64,000 nucleotides of DNA, taken from positions 183,729 to 247,728 of the forward strand of contig NZ_BMNZ01000006.1 of NCBI RefSeq assembly GCF_014646815.1. The letters are read 5' to 3'. Every line of letters begins with the position of its first letter. Within the stretch, counting starts at the first letter, position 1. The DNA comes from Terrabacter tumescens (GTDB taxonomy: Bacteria; Actinomycetota; Actinomycetes; Actinomycetales; Dermatophilaceae). Of this stretch, positions 37,452 to 47,708 are shown piece after piece. A program made the position numbers and the translations under genes. The notes beneath the pieces were generated by a model. The model was not told where the DNA came from. It made no database searches and was given only the letters and a program-made list of their open reading frames with translations.

Positions 37452-38225
37452 TCATTCCAACGGGTCGGTCACCCGCACGTTTGCGGTGTCGAGCGGTCCC
37501 TGCGCCAGACGCGTCACCAGTGGGGGACGCGGAGGCTGCAGGTCGGCGATCTCACGCAGCGCGGTCAGAATGTCGTCGGGGCGTACAGCCGGTGTGGTGT
37601 GCCGTACGACCATGCGCAGTATCGCACAGTCGGCCCCGACAGCGTGAGACGTGACCGTGTCGGCGAGCGCGTCGCCCGGTGCCAGCACCCGGGCGGAGAC
37701 GATTGCGGCGCGCACGTCGAAGGTGCGCGGACCGGACTTCGTCAGGCGGGTCACCTCGGCCGTCTCGCGCTCGAGCAGGCGGTCCACCGCCGCCGCGAGG
37801 ACCTCCAGCGACACGCCCCCGAACTCGAGGAGCCAGTCGCTGGCCTCGAGGCGGTCGGCGAGCGCACCCGAGGCGGCCTCGACGACCTGGAGGATGTCGA
37901 TGCCCTCCGGGAGGGCCTCGTCCAGGGCGATGCGCACCGACTCCGGCTCGACGCGCTGGGTCACCGAGATCTCGAAGTACTCCGCCTCGCTGCCCGTGCC
38001 CGTAGCGGCGGCGTTCGCGTAGCTGATCTTCGGGTGCGGGTGGAAGCCCGCGGAGAACGCCATCGGGACGTCCGCGCGCCGCAGGGCACGCTCGAGCGCA
38101 CGCTGGAAGTCGCGGCTGGAGGTGAACCGCAGCCGTCCCCGCTTCGTGTAGCGGATCCGGAGCTTCTGGACCGCGGGGTCCGGTGCCGGTCCCTCGGGGA
38201 CGCGCTGACGTGCCTGACGAGCCAT
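37452..38225 (-). CDS. TIGR03936/DUF2344 protein (radical-SAM-associated)
   Basis: 257 residues. The family start VQKLRIRYTKRGRLRFTSSRDFQRALERALRRADVPMAFSAGFHPHPKISYA is very clear. In most actinobacteria it directly follows a B12-binding radical-SAM gene (TIGR03960) and lies before rne. That partner is absent from this window; an acyltransferase gene takes its place upstream. The role is unknown, possibly linked to RNA modification. An ATGACCTGGCAGGTCAT palindrome overlaps the stop codon. Confidence 0.88.
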   Translation of the reverse strand: MARQARQRVPEGPAPDPAVQKLRIRYTKRGRLRFTSSRDFQRALERALRRADVPMAFSAGFHPHPKISYANAAATGTGSEAEYFEISVTQRVEPESVRIALDEALPEGIDILQVVEAASGALADRLEASDWLLEFGGVSLEVLAAAVDRLLERETAEVTRLTKSGPRTFDVRAAIVSARVLAPGDALADTVTSHAVGADCAILRMVVRHTTPAVRPDDILTALREIADLQPPRPPLVTRLAQGPLDTANVRVTDPLE

Positions 38226-38260
38226 GCCCGGAAGGCTACCGGCGCCGCGGGGCGGCGCCG

Positions 38261-39034
38261 TCAGTCGGTCGGGAAGCCGCGCTGCTCGTCGGCCCGGCGC
38301 TGGCGCTCGGCCGACTCGGCCTCGTCGAGCCGGGTCGCCTCGGCCAGCGTGGGGGCGGTGCCGCCCATGCTCGCGGGCAGGAACTTGAGGTCCGGGCCGG
38401 TGAGCGGCTCGTAGGCCGCCCGCGCGATGTCGAGCATGTGGGCCATGACGGCCTTGTAGCGGGCAGTCACCTCGTCGGGGTCGGCGTCGGCGGCGACCGG
38501 GATGGGCTCGCCGACCGACATGATGATCGGCACGTTGGTGCGTCCGAGGCGCTTGGGGTGGCCCTTGGTCCAGACCCGCTGCGAGCCCCAGATGACGACG
38601 GGCAGGATCGGGACCCCCGCCTCGATCGCCATCCGCGCGGCGCCGGTCTTGAAGTCCTTGAGCTCGAACGAGCGCGAGATCGTGGCCTCGGGGAAGACGC
38701 CGACGATCTCACCCGCCCGCAGCGCCGCCACGGCCGCGGCATACGACGCCGCGCCGGCGGTGCGGTCCACGGGGATGTGGTGCATGCCGCGCATGAGCGG
38801 ACCGCTGACCGGGTGGCTGAAGACGCCGTCCTTGGCCATGAAGCGCACGAGGCGCCCGGACTTCTGGGCGGCGAGCCCGGCGTAGGCGAAGTCCATGTAG
38901 CCGGTGTGGTTGATCGTCATCACCGCTCCCCCGGTGCGTGGCACGTTGTCGTCGCCGAGGATGGTGAACTTCAGTCCCTGCATCGCGAACACCCCGCGGG
39001 CGAAACCGATGACGGACGAGTAGACGGGCTCCAT
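38261..39034 (-). CDS. PlsC-like 1-acylglycerol-3-phosphate acyltransferase
   Basis: 257 residues. The acyltransferase HX4D motif is seen as NHTGYMDF, with VGVFPEATISRSF as the glycerol-phosphate (EGT-like) motif. It probably acylates lysophospholipids at the inner membrane face. ATG 39034. It is divergent from the DUF2207-like gene and 35 bases upstream of DUF2344, so it may share that transcript. Confidence 0.87.
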   Translation of the reverse strand: MEPVYSSVIGFARGVFAMQGLKFTILGDDNVPRTGGAVMTINHTGYMDFAYAGLAAQKSGRLVRFMAKDGVFSHPVSGPLMRGMHHIPVDRTAGAASYAAAVAALRAGEIVGVFPEATISRSFELKDFKTGAARMAIEAGVPILPVVIWGSQRVWTKGHPKRLGRTNVPIIMSVGEPIPVAADADPDEVTARYKAVMAHMLDIARAAYEPLTGPDLKFLPASMGGTAPTLAEATRLDEAESAERQRRADEQRGFPTD

Positions 39035-39107
39035 GGGGACACTCTGCCCTGCGTCGCTACGCTTCGGCACGCCGATGCCGGCAACCAGGGGTGCCGACGA
39101 ACGGGAG

Positions 39108-40409
39108 ATGACCGTGAGCACGAGCGTTGCAGTGATGCACGCCACGCAGGCGAGGGTCCCGAGCGGCCTGCCGGACCTCGCAGACCTGGCGCATGCCGCG
39201 ACGCCGGCCCTCGTCGACCGGGACACCTTCGTCGGCGCCGCCGTCATCGGGCTCGTGCCGATCCTGCTCGCGGGCCTCGTGGTGCTCGTCAAGTGGTGGC
39301 GCGGTCGCGACGAGATGTTCGACGACCTCACCCCGGGCCTGGTGCCGCAGGACCCCGCGACGGCGCCCCGCCACCGGGTGCGCGGCGGCGAGTGGTCGGG
39401 CACGGTGGCGCCGGCCTTCGCTCCCCCGCGGGACGTGCGCCCGGGCGTCGTCGGGACCGTCGTCGACGGCGTCGCCGACCCCCACGACGTCAGCGCGACC
39501 CTGCTCGACCTCGCCGTCCGCGGCTGGTTCCGCATCATCGAGGTCCCCGGGGAGCGGGACGGCCGTCCGCGCGACTGGGAGCTGCGACGCGTCGACCCGG
39601 CGCCGATCGAGAGGCTCACAGCCTTCGAGCAGCTCCTGCTCGACCGGCTCTTCGAGGGTGGCGACGACGTGCGGCTGTCGACGCTCAAGGGCTCGTTCGG
39701 CCTCACGATGCGCGAGGCCCAGATCGGGCTCTACCGCGAGGTCGTCGACCGCGGCTGGTACGCCCGCCACCCCCGGGCCCGCAACGGGCGCACCCGCGCC
39801 GTCGGGCTCGCCGTGCTCGTGCCGCTCGTCCTCGTCGCCGCGGCCCTCGTCGTGACCGGCCTGGGCCACGCCCACGACTGGTCGCTGACGCCGGTGCTCG
39901 TCGGCCTCGTCGTCGCGCTCGTCGTCCTCGCGCGCTGGGGCGGCGCCCGGACGCCGCGCACGGCCGAGGGCACCGCGCTGCGCATCGAGGCACTCGGCTT
40001 CCGCGAGTACCTCGCCACCGCCGAGGCCGACCGGCTGCGCTTCGAGGAGAAGCGAGCCCTGCTCAGCAGCTACCTGCCGTATGCCGTCGCCTTCGGTCTG
40101 ACGGCCCACTTCGCCGACCTGCTCCGCCACCTCGCCAAGGACAGCCACTGGACCGACTACGTCGACGGCCTCGACTGGTACGACGTCGGCGGTTCCGACG
40201 GCGGCGACCTCTCCCTCGGTGACGCCCTGTCCGACATCGGCGACGCCACCACGTGGTGCACCGACCCCGGCGACCTGTTCGACGGTGTCGACGGTTTCAC
40301 CGACGCCGCCGACTCGCTCTTCTCCTTCGACGGCCTCGCCGGGTGCGGCGACGGCTGCGACGTGCCGGGCTGCGGCGACGGGTGCGACCTGCCCGGCTGC
40401 GACTTCTGA
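39108..40409 (+). CDS. DUF2207-like membrane protein with Cys-rich tail
   Basis: 433 residues. A membrane helix (GAAVIGLVPILLAGLVVLVKWW) is followed by the second half of the DUF2207 family: VVDGVADPHDVSATLLDLAVRGWFRIIE, then two more helices near 245-285 and the FREYLATAEADRLRFEEK / LLSSYLPYAVAFGL block. The usual N-terminal outside beta domain is missing. The tail is odd: instead of the common Gly/Ser-rich end it has six cysteines in CGDGCD/CGDGCDLPGCD repeats, a possible metal or disulfide site. Function unknown. Confidence 0.8.
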   Translation: MTVSTSVAVMHATQARVPSGLPDLADLAHAATPALVDRDTFVGAAVIGLVPILLAGLVVLVKWWRGRDEMFDDLTPGLVPQDPATAPRHRVRGGEWSGTVAPAFAPPRDVRPGVVGTVVDGVADPHDVSATLLDLAVRGWFRIIEVPGERDGRPRDWELRRVDPAPIERLTAFEQLLLDRLFEGGDDVRLSTLKGSFGLTMREAQIGLYREVVDRGWYARHPRARNGRTRAVGLAVLVPLVLVAAALVVTGLGHAHDWSLTPVLVGLVVALVVLARWGGARTPRTAEGTALRIEALGFREYLATAEADRLRFEEKRALLSSYLPYAVAFGLTAHFADLLRHLAKDSHWTDYVDGLDWYDVGGSDGGDLSLGDALSDIGDATTWCTDPGDLFDGVDGFTDAADSLFSFDGLAGCGDGCDVPGCGDGCDLPGCDF

Positions 40410-40430
40410 CGGGCACCCGCCCGGCCACAC

Positions 40431-40493
40431 GGCATTCCGAAATGAGGTGGCAGTCCCTCGCAAGCTCGCGAGTGCCGCCTCCTCGGCTCCAGC
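40431..40493 (+). repeat. 63-bp structured repeat upstream of valS
   Basis: From GGCATTCCGAAATGAGG to CCTCCTCGGCTCCAGC. It differs at four positions from the copy before obgE. GTGGCA can pair with TGCCGC (one G-U pair) around a CTCGC/GCGAG inner stem, so the change in the outer arm keeps pairing. It begins 22 bases after the DUF2207-like stop and ends 70 bases before the valS ATG. Confidence 0.85.
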
Positions 40494-40563
40494 CATCGGC
40501 CGTGCGGCCCACGGCCGGGAAGGCGGTCGAGGGCACCCCGTCGCGTCTGGAAGGATTGGGCGC

Positions 40564-43218
40564 ATGACTGACGCACCTGACACCACGACCTCGCGGATCC
40601 CCGAGCGGCCCACGCTCGACGGGCTCGAGGAGAAGTGGATGCAGGTATGGGCCGAGCAGGGCACCTACGCCTTCGACCGCGAGAAGGCCCTCACCCTCCC
40701 CCGCGAGCAGGTCTTCGCCATCGACACCCCGCCGCCCACGGCGAGCGGCAGCCTGCACGTCGGTCACGTCTTCAGCTACACCCACACCGACTGCATGGCC
40801 CGCTACAAGCGCATGCAGGGCCTCGAGGTCTTCTACCCCATCGGCTGGGACGACAACGGCCTGCCGACCGAGCGCCGGGTGCAGAACTACTACGGCGTGC
40901 GCGGCGACGCGAGCCTGCCCTACGAGGAAGGCTTCACGCCGCCGTTCGAGGAGGGCGTGGACGCCAAGGGCAAGGCGATCAAGGCCGCCGACCAGCGCCC
41001 GATCAGCCGCAAGAACTTCATCGAGCTGTGCGACGTCCTCACGGTCAAGGACGAGGTGACCTTCGAGTCGCTCTTCCGCCGCCTGGGCTTCAGCCTCGAC
41101 TGGAACATCACCTACCGCACCATCGACGAGCGCTCGCGCGCCGTCGCGCAGCAGGCGTTCCTGCGCAACCTCGCCCGCGGCGAGGCCTACCAGAGCGAGG
41201 CCCCCGGCCTCTGGGACGTGACGTTCCAGACGGCGGTCGCGCAGGCCGAGCTCGAGGCGCGCGACTACCCCGGCGCGTACCACCGCGTCGCGTTCCACCG
41301 TGCGGGCGGCGAGCCCGTCCACATCGAGACGACGCGTCCCGAGCTCATCCCGTCGGTCGTCGCGCTCATCGCGCACCCCGACGACGAGCGCTACCAGCCG
41401 CTCTTCGGCACGACCGTCACCTCGCCGCTCTTCGGCGTCGAGGTGCCGGTGCTGGCGCACCGCGCCGCCGAGATGGACAAGGGCGCCGGCATCGCCATGT
41501 GCTGCACGTTCGGTGACCTCACCGACGTCATGTGGTGGCGCGAGCTGCAGCTGCCGATCCGCTCGCTCATCACCCGCAACGGGCGCCTGCAGGCCGAGAC
41601 TCCCGAGTGGATCGCCGGCGGCCCCGGCGAGGCGCTCTACGCCGAGTCCCTCGCGACCAAGACGACGTTCAGCGCCCGCGAGGCCGTCGTGGCCGCGCTG
41701 CGCGAGTCCGGCGACCTCGACGGCGAGCCGCAGAAGACCCAGCGCAAGGCCAACTTCTACGAGAAGGGCGACAAGCCCCTCGAGATCGTCACCTCGCGCC
41801 AGTGGTACATCCGCAACGGCGGCCGCGACGAGGCCCTGCGCGGCAAGCTCGTCGGGATGGGCGACGAGGTCGACTTCCACCCCGCCTTCATGCGCTCGCG
41901 CTACAAGAACTGGGTCGAGGGCCTCAACGGGGACTGGCTCATCTCGCGCCAGCGCTTCTTCGGCGTGCCCTTCCCGGTCTGGTACCCCGTGACGGCCGAG
42001 GGCGAGACCGACCACGAGCACCCCATCGTCGCCCCCGAGTCGGCGCTGCCCGTCGACCCGCAGATCGACGTCCCCGAGGGCTACGACGAGAGCCAGCGCG
42101 GCGTGCCGGGCGGGTTCGTCGCCGACCCCGACATCATGGACACGTGGGCCACCTCGTCGCTCACCCCGCAGATCGCGGCCGGCTGGCCGGTGCGCGAGGG
42201 CGAGGGCCTCGGCTCGGACGAGGCGCTCTTCGCCTCGATCTTCCCCTACGACATGCGCCCGCAGGCGCACGACATCATCCGCACCTGGCTCTTCGCCACG
42301 GTGACGCGGTCGTACTTCGAGCACGGCGTCGCGCCGTGGCGTCACGCCGCCATCAGCGGCTGGATCCTCGACCCCGACCGCAAGAAGATGAGCAAGTCCA
42401 AGGGCAACGCCGAGACGCCCGAGGACGTCGTCAAGGCCAACGGCGCCGACGCCGTGCGCTACTGGGCGGCCTCCGGACGCCTGGGCACCGACGCCGCCTA
42501 CGACACCGGCCAGATGAAGGTCGGCCGGCGCCTCGCGATCAAGGTGCTCAACGCGAGCAAGTTCGCCCTGGGCTTCGGCGACGTCGACGGCGACCTGCGC
42601 ACGGCGGTCACACACCCGCTCGACCTGTCGATGCTCGCGGCGCTCGCCGACGTCGTCGACAAGGCCACGCAGGGCTTCGAGAGCTGGGACTACACCCGCT
42701 CGCTCGAGGCGACCGAGACCTTCTTCTGGACCTTCTGCGACGACTACCTCGAGCTCGTCAAGGACCGCGCCTACGGCGGCCAGGGCGAGGAGGCCGCGGC
42801 CAGCGCACGTGCCGCCCTGCGCCTCGCGCTCGAGACGCTGCTGCGCCTGCTGGCGCCGTTCATCCCCTACGCGACCGAGGAGGTCTGGTCGTGGTTCGGT
42901 GACGGCTCGGTGCACCGTCAGCCGTGGCCGACCGGCGCGGAGCTGCCGGCCGGCGGCGACGCCGCGCTGCTGCCGTCGGTGGGCGCCGCCCTCGCCGGCG
43001 TGCGCAAGGTCAAGTCCGAGGCCAAGGTCGGCATGCGCGCCGAGGTGCGCACCATGACCCTCGTCGCGCCCGCCGCGTCCGTCGCGCACGTGCAGGCGGC
43101 CGAGGCCGACCTGCGGGCGAGCGGGCGCATCAGTGAGCTCGCGTATGCCGAGGGCGAGGCCGTCGAGGTCCGCGACGCCGAGCTCGTCCCCGTCGAGAAG
43201 CCTCCCGCGCAGGGCTGA
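40564..43218 (+). CDS. valS: valyl-tRNA synthetase, archaeal-type
   Basis: 884 residues. Charges tRNA-Val. HIGH motif as HVGH at 65-68 (SGSLHVGHVFSYTHTD) and KMSKS at 608-612. The editing domain contains the conserved ETTRPELIPS. The form GWDDNGLPTERRVQNYYG and the lack of the C-terminal coiled coil place it in the shorter archaeal/Rickettsia-like class rather than the common bacterial type. It is on the plus strand, opposite to clpX and rne, its usual neighbours. A structured repeat precedes it and a hairpin follows. Confidence 0.96.
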   Translation: MTDAPDTTTSRIPERPTLDGLEEKWMQVWAEQGTYAFDREKALTLPREQVFAIDTPPPTASGSLHVGHVFSYTHTDCMARYKRMQGLEVFYPIGWDDNGLPTERRVQNYYGVRGDASLPYEEGFTPPFEEGVDAKGKAIKAADQRPISRKNFIELCDVLTVKDEVTFESLFRRLGFSLDWNITYRTIDERSRAVAQQAFLRNLARGEAYQSEAPGLWDVTFQTAVAQAELEARDYPGAYHRVAFHRAGGEPVHIETTRPELIPSVVALIAHPDDERYQPLFGTTVTSPLFGVEVPVLAHRAAEMDKGAGIAMCCTFGDLTDVMWWRELQLPIRSLITRNGRLQAETPEWIAGGPGEALYAESLATKTTFSAREAVVAALRESGDLDGEPQKTQRKANFYEKGDKPLEIVTSRQWYIRNGGRDEALRGKLVGMGDEVDFHPAFMRSRYKNWVEGLNGDWLISRQRFFGVPFPVWYPVTAEGETDHEHPIVAPESALPVDPQIDVPEGYDESQRGVPGGFVADPDIMDTWATSSLTPQIAAGWPVREGEGLGSDEALFASIFPYDMRPQAHDIIRTWLFATVTRSYFEHGVAPWRHAAISGWILDPDRKKMSKSKGNAETPEDVVKANGADAVRYWAASGRLGTDAAYDTGQMKVGRRLAIKVLNASKFALGFGDVDGDLRTAVTHPLDLSMLAALADVVDKATQGFESWDYTRSLEATETFFWTFCDDYLELVKDRAYGGQGEEAAASARAALRLALETLLRLLAPFIPYATEEVWSWFGDGSVHRQPWPTGAELPAGGDAALLPSVGAALAGVRKVKSEAKVGMRAEVRTMTLVAPAASVAHVQAAEADLRASGRISELAYAEGEAVEVRDAELVPVEKPPAQG

Positions 43219-43238
43219 CCCACCCACCACGCCGTCGG

Positions 43239-43272
43239 TCGTTGCCGTCCTGACCTCTCAGGACGGCAACGA
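43239..43272 (+). terminator. hairpin after valS
   Basis: A 15-bp perfect stem TCGTTGCCGTCCTGA with a CCTC loop, 20 bases after the valS stop. No T tract. It separates valS from the DUF4129 operon. Confidence 0.7.
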
Positions 43273-43322
43273 TCCGCGCGCTACCGGACTGTCGGGCTCC
43301 CTGCTGGCATAAGGTCTCTCGC

Positions 43323-44084
43323 ATGTCGAGACGGGGGGTGCAGCTCACCTTCGCCGGTGCCGCCGTCGTCATGGCCGCCCTGGTCGTGGCTGCGCTGGGC
43401 CGGCCGCTGTCGCTGCTCTCGCGCCCGACCGACACGCAGACGTTCACGCCCCTGCCCACGGTCACCTCGACGCCGTCGAGCCTCACGCTGCCGGCCACGA
43501 CGTACACGACCAACCCGGCACCGTACGACCCATCGCCGGTGCTCATCACGCTCGTCCAGCTGATCCTCGTCGCCACCGGCCTGCTCGTCGCCTTCGCGCT
43601 GGTCCAGCTGGTCCGCTCGCTCCTGCGGCGACGCCCTCACCTCGAGCTGCACGAGGAGCCCGACTTCGCGATCCCCGTCGTGCCGGGCGAGCTGCTCGAG
43701 GCCGCCCGCGAGCGTCTGCGCGACCTCGAGTCCGGTGAGCCGCGCAACGCCATCGTCGCTGCGTGGCTCGGCCTCGAGACGTCCGCCGCTGCCACCGGCC
43801 TGCCCCGGTTGCCGGCCGAGACCTCGAGCGAGTACACCGAACGCGTCATCGGGGTCTGGCCCGTCGACTCCGAGCGGCTCGGCGACCTCGCGGCGCTCTA
43901 CCGCGAGGCCCGCTTCTCCGTGCACGAGCTCGGCGAGGGTCACCGTGACCGCGCCGTCACCGACCTCCGGGTGCTCATCGCCGACCTCGAGCGCGTCGCC
44001 TCCCGCCAGGCCGCGGAGCGGGCCCAGCGGGAGGCCGAGCAGCAGGCCGCTGCCTCGTCGTCCCCGGGGAGGGAGCGGCCGTGA
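43323..44084 (+). CDS. DUF4129 membrane protein
   Basis: 253 residues. Two membrane helices flank a Thr/Pro-rich outside loop (TPLPTVTSTPSS). The cytosolic DUF4129 part follows: NAIVAAWLGLETSAAATGLPR, ETSSEYTERVI, LAALYREARFSVHELG. DUF4129 accompanies MoxR/DUF58 operons and is the C-terminal part of TgpA-like proteins; function unknown. It starts the five-gene MoxR operon and overlaps the next gene by GTGA. Confidence 0.85.
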   Translation: MSRRGVQLTFAGAAVVMAALVVAALGRPLSLLSRPTDTQTFTPLPTVTSTPSSLTLPATTYTTNPAPYDPSPVLITLVQLILVATGLLVAFALVQLVRSLLRRRPHLELHEEPDFAIPVVPGELLEAARERLRDLESGEPRNAIVAAWLGLETSAAATGLPRLPAETSSEYTERVIGVWPVDSERLGDLAALYREARFSVHELGEGHRDRAVTDLRVLIADLERVASRQAAERAQREAEQQAAASSSPGRERP

Positions 44085-44734
44085 GCAGCCAACCGGACGG
44101 CACGCCTCCTCAGACCCGACGTGAGGCGCGCGAGGCGCGCGAGGCGCGCGAGGGCGTCCCGAAGACGAGCGTGCGGCCGCTCCCGCGCGGTGCGGTTCGC
44201 GGCGAGCAGACCGGGAGGCGGGCACTCGTCGCCGCGCTGCGCCCGTGGCGGCGGCGGATCGTCTGGCTGCTGCTGACCTGGGTGGCGCTGTCGGCCCTGA
44301 CGGCCGCGCTCGGCCTGGCACCGGACGTGCCGGTGCTCCTCGCGATCGTCGTCGCCGTCGCGATGCTGGCCTGGCACCTGCTCGACCACACCGAGCCCCA
44401 CGAGCTGACGCTCTGGCCCCTCGTCGACGGCGGCTTCGGCGGTCACTCGCGCGGCAACGACTTCCGGGTCACCAACCTCGCGGCGCGCCTCGAGGCCGCC
44501 GACCGCCGCAAGGAGGGCCGCGAGAGCGTCGTGCACGACGTGCACCTCCAGCTGCAGGTGCTCATCCGCGAGCGCCTCTACGCCAAGCACGGCATCGTCG
44601 CCGAGGAGGAGCCCCGGTGGGCGCAGGGCGTCACCCCGCCCGAGCTGTGGGACCTGCTCGTCGGCCTGCCGCCGCCCGACCTCTACCGCCCCCAGCGCCT
44701 CGACCCCATCCTCCGACGAATCGAGCAGTGGTAA
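44081..44734 (+). CDS. two-helix membrane protein of the MoxR operon
   Basis: 217 residues from GTG 44081. The N-terminus has three repeats of REA (from the 9-base repeat GAGGCGCGC). Two membrane helices follow (IVWLLLTWVALSALTAAL and VPVLLAIVVAVAMLAWHLL), then a cytosolic part. This protein is regularly found between DUF4129 and moxR in related actinobacteria; no named domain is recognised. Confidence 0.75.
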   Translation: MSSQPDGTPPQTRREAREAREAREGVPKTSVRPLPRGAVRGEQTGRRALVAALRPWRRRIVWLLLTWVALSALTAALGLAPDVPVLLAIVVAVAMLAWHLLDHTEPHELTLWPLVDGGFGGHSRGNDFRVTNLAARLEAADRRKEGRESVVHDVHLQLQVLIRERLYAKHGIVAEEEPRWAQGVTPPELWDLLVGLPPPDLYRPQRLDPILRRIEQW

Positions 44735-44737
44735 CGC

Positions 44738-45730
<993 letters not shown>

Positions 45731-45736
45731 GCGAGC

Positions 45737-47050
45737 ATGCCGGAGTGGCGCCCCCAGCGGATGGTGACCCGACGCCTCGGCACGTGGGAGCCGACCGCTG
45801 CCCACCAGCGCGCCATCGTCCTCGGGGCTGCGGGCGCCATCGTCGCGGTCATCGGTCGGCGGGCCGACCTGCTCGTCATCGTCGCCCCGCTCGTCGTCGC
45901 CGCCCTGTGGGGTCACCTCGCGCGGCCCCGGAGCGAAGTCACCGGCACCGCCCGCCTCGGCGACACGACCTTCCGGGAGGGCTCGGTCACCGGCGTCCGG
46001 GTGACCATCGAGCCGTCCCCGCCCGAGGTCCACGGGATCGTGACGCTGGCCCAGGCCCCGTGGGTGGAGCGCAAGCCCTCGAGCGGTGTCGTCGAGCTCG
46101 AGGACGGCGCCGCCACCCTCGGCGTGCGGTCCACGCGCTGGGGACGGCGCCGCGTGGGCACCGTGGGCATCGCCCTCGTCAGCACGTGGGGAGCCTTCCG
46201 CGTCGGCCCGGTCGACCTGCCCGACCTCGCGTCGGCGACGCTGCCGGTGCCGGCGGCCTTCGACGCGAGCGCCCCGACGCCGCACCCTCGCGGCATCGTC
46301 GGGCTCAACCGCTCCAACCGGCCCGGCTCCGGCTCCGAGTTCAACACGATCCGCCGCTTCCACCCGGGCGACCGGCTCCGGCGCATCCACTGGCCCGTCT
46401 CGATGCGCACCGGCACGCTCCACGTCACCTCGACCTTCACCGACGAGGACGCCCACGTCTTCCTGCTCGTCGACTGCTTCAGCGACCTCGGGCCGCGGGA
46501 GGGCATCGACGGGCACCCGACGAGCCTCGACGTCACGGTCCGAGCGGCCGGCGCCATCAGCGAGCACTTCCTGCGCAGCAACGACCGCCTGACGCTGCGC
46601 ACGGTCGGCGCGGCGGAGGTGCCGACGCTCGGCGTCGGGTCGGGCACCAACCACCTGCGCCGGGTGCTCGACACGCTCGCCGCGATCTCCCCCGCGACGG
46701 AGAACAGGGACACTGGTGACCGTGCCATCCGGGGCGTCGACCCGAACGCCCTGTGCCTCGTGCTCTCGCCGCTCATCGACCCGACGATGGTGGGGCTCGC
46801 GCACACCCTCGCCGCTCGCGGGATGACCGTGGTGGTCGTCGACACCTTCCCGGACCACCTCGTCACCGACACGACCGACGTCTACCAGTCGCTGGCCTGG
46901 CGCATGCGCCTGCTGTCGCGTGACTCCGAGGTCCATGCCCTGCGCCTGCGCGGCGTGCCCGTCGTGCCGTGGCGAGGTCCCGGCTCGCTGGACCAGGTGC
47001 TGCGCGACATCGCCCGGCGGGCGTCCGCGCCCCGGATGGCGAGGCGGTGA
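45737..47050 (+). CDS. DUF58 (VWA-like) membrane protein
   Basis: 437 residues. Two hydrophobic segments near the N-terminus (IVLGAAGAIVAVIG and LLVIVAPLVVAALWG) are followed by the DUF58 signature GSGSEFNTIRRFHPGDRLRRIHWPVSMRTGTLHVTSTF and a degenerate von Willebrand A fold (DEDAHVFLLVDC). Partner of MoxR; thought to help assemble envelope or export complexes. The stop overlaps the next gene by GTGA. Confidence 0.9.
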   Translation: MPEWRPQRMVTRRLGTWEPTAAHQRAIVLGAAGAIVAVIGRRADLLVIVAPLVVAALWGHLARPRSEVTGTARLGDTTFREGSVTGVRVTIEPSPPEVHGIVTLAQAPWVERKPSSGVVELEDGAATLGVRSTRWGRRRVGTVGIALVSTWGAFRVGPVDLPDLASATLPVPAAFDASAPTPHPRGIVGLNRSNRPGSGSEFNTIRRFHPGDRLRRIHWPVSMRTGTLHVTSTFTDEDAHVFLLVDCFSDLGPREGIDGHPTSLDVTVRAAGAISEHFLRSNDRLTLRTVGAAEVPTLGVGSGTNHLRRVLDTLAAISPATENRDTGDRAIRGVDPNALCLVLSPLIDPTMVGLAHTLAARGMTVVVVDTFPDHLVTDTTDVYQSLAWRMRLLSRDSEVHALRLRGVPVVPWRGPGSLDQVLRDIARRASAPRMARR

Positions 47051-47667
47051 CCGTGCCCGAGCCGCAGCCACAGCCCCAGCCACAGCCCCAGTCACCGCCA
47101 CAGGCGACGAGGGCCAAGCCGGTCCGGGTCCGGCGCACCGTGCACTTCGGGGCCGGGCCGGAGTGGTCGCTCAGCCAGGTCGGAGCGACCCTGGCGGCAA
47201 CGGGTGGCGTGGCCGTCTTCCTCGCGAGCCTGTTCCTGTCCACCGGAGGCTTCGACGCCATCTGGTGGGCGCTCGTCCTGCTGCCGCTGGTGACCATGAC
47301 GTGGGCCGGCTCGGCGGCGCCGCTCGCCTACTGGGGACTGCTCCTCTTCGGCTGGTTCATCCTCACCCCCGCCGGCTCCTTCTCCTGGTGGTCGCTCCCC
47401 GCCGCCGCCGGCTGCGTCGTGGGCCACGCCGCCACCGCCCTGTCCGCCTCGGCTCCCCCGGCTGGCTCGTTCGCGGCTCCGACGGCGCGACGGTGGGTGC
47501 GTCACACCGCGATCGCCTTCGCTGCCGCCGTGCCCGTCGCCGTCCTGGCGGGGCTGCTGGCCGGGCGCTCCCTCGGACTCGTGCCCGCGGCATACGTCAT
47601 CGGTCTGGGAGGCGTCGCTGTGGGTCTGTGGATGGTGCGCACGAGCCCGCCCGTCGGTCGCCCGTGA
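47047..47667 (+). CDS. polytopic membrane protein ending the MoxR operon
   Basis: 206 residues. It has a Pro/Gln repeat N-terminus (PEPQPQPQPQPQ), then about six membrane segments. I do not recognise a family. GTG 47047 is coupled to the DUF58 gene. Confidence 0.65.
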   Translation: MTVPEPQPQPQPQPQSPPQATRAKPVRVRRTVHFGAGPEWSLSQVGATLAATGGVAVFLASLFLSTGGFDAIWWALVLLPLVTMTWAGSAAPLAYWGLLLFGWFILTPAGSFSWWSLPAAAGCVVGHAATALSASAPPAGSFAAPTARRWVRHTAIAFAAAVPVAVLAGLLAGRSLGLVPAAYVIGLGGVAVGLWMVRTSPPVGRP

Positions 47668-47708
47668 GCAGCCGGCGCGGCGACGACGGGCGAGACCGGG
47701 AAAGACGT

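Noticed and set aside
40431..40563. T-box riboswitch before valS
   Set aside because: No specifier loop, T-box sequence or terminator is present; the conserved part is shared with obgE, which is not a synthetase gene.
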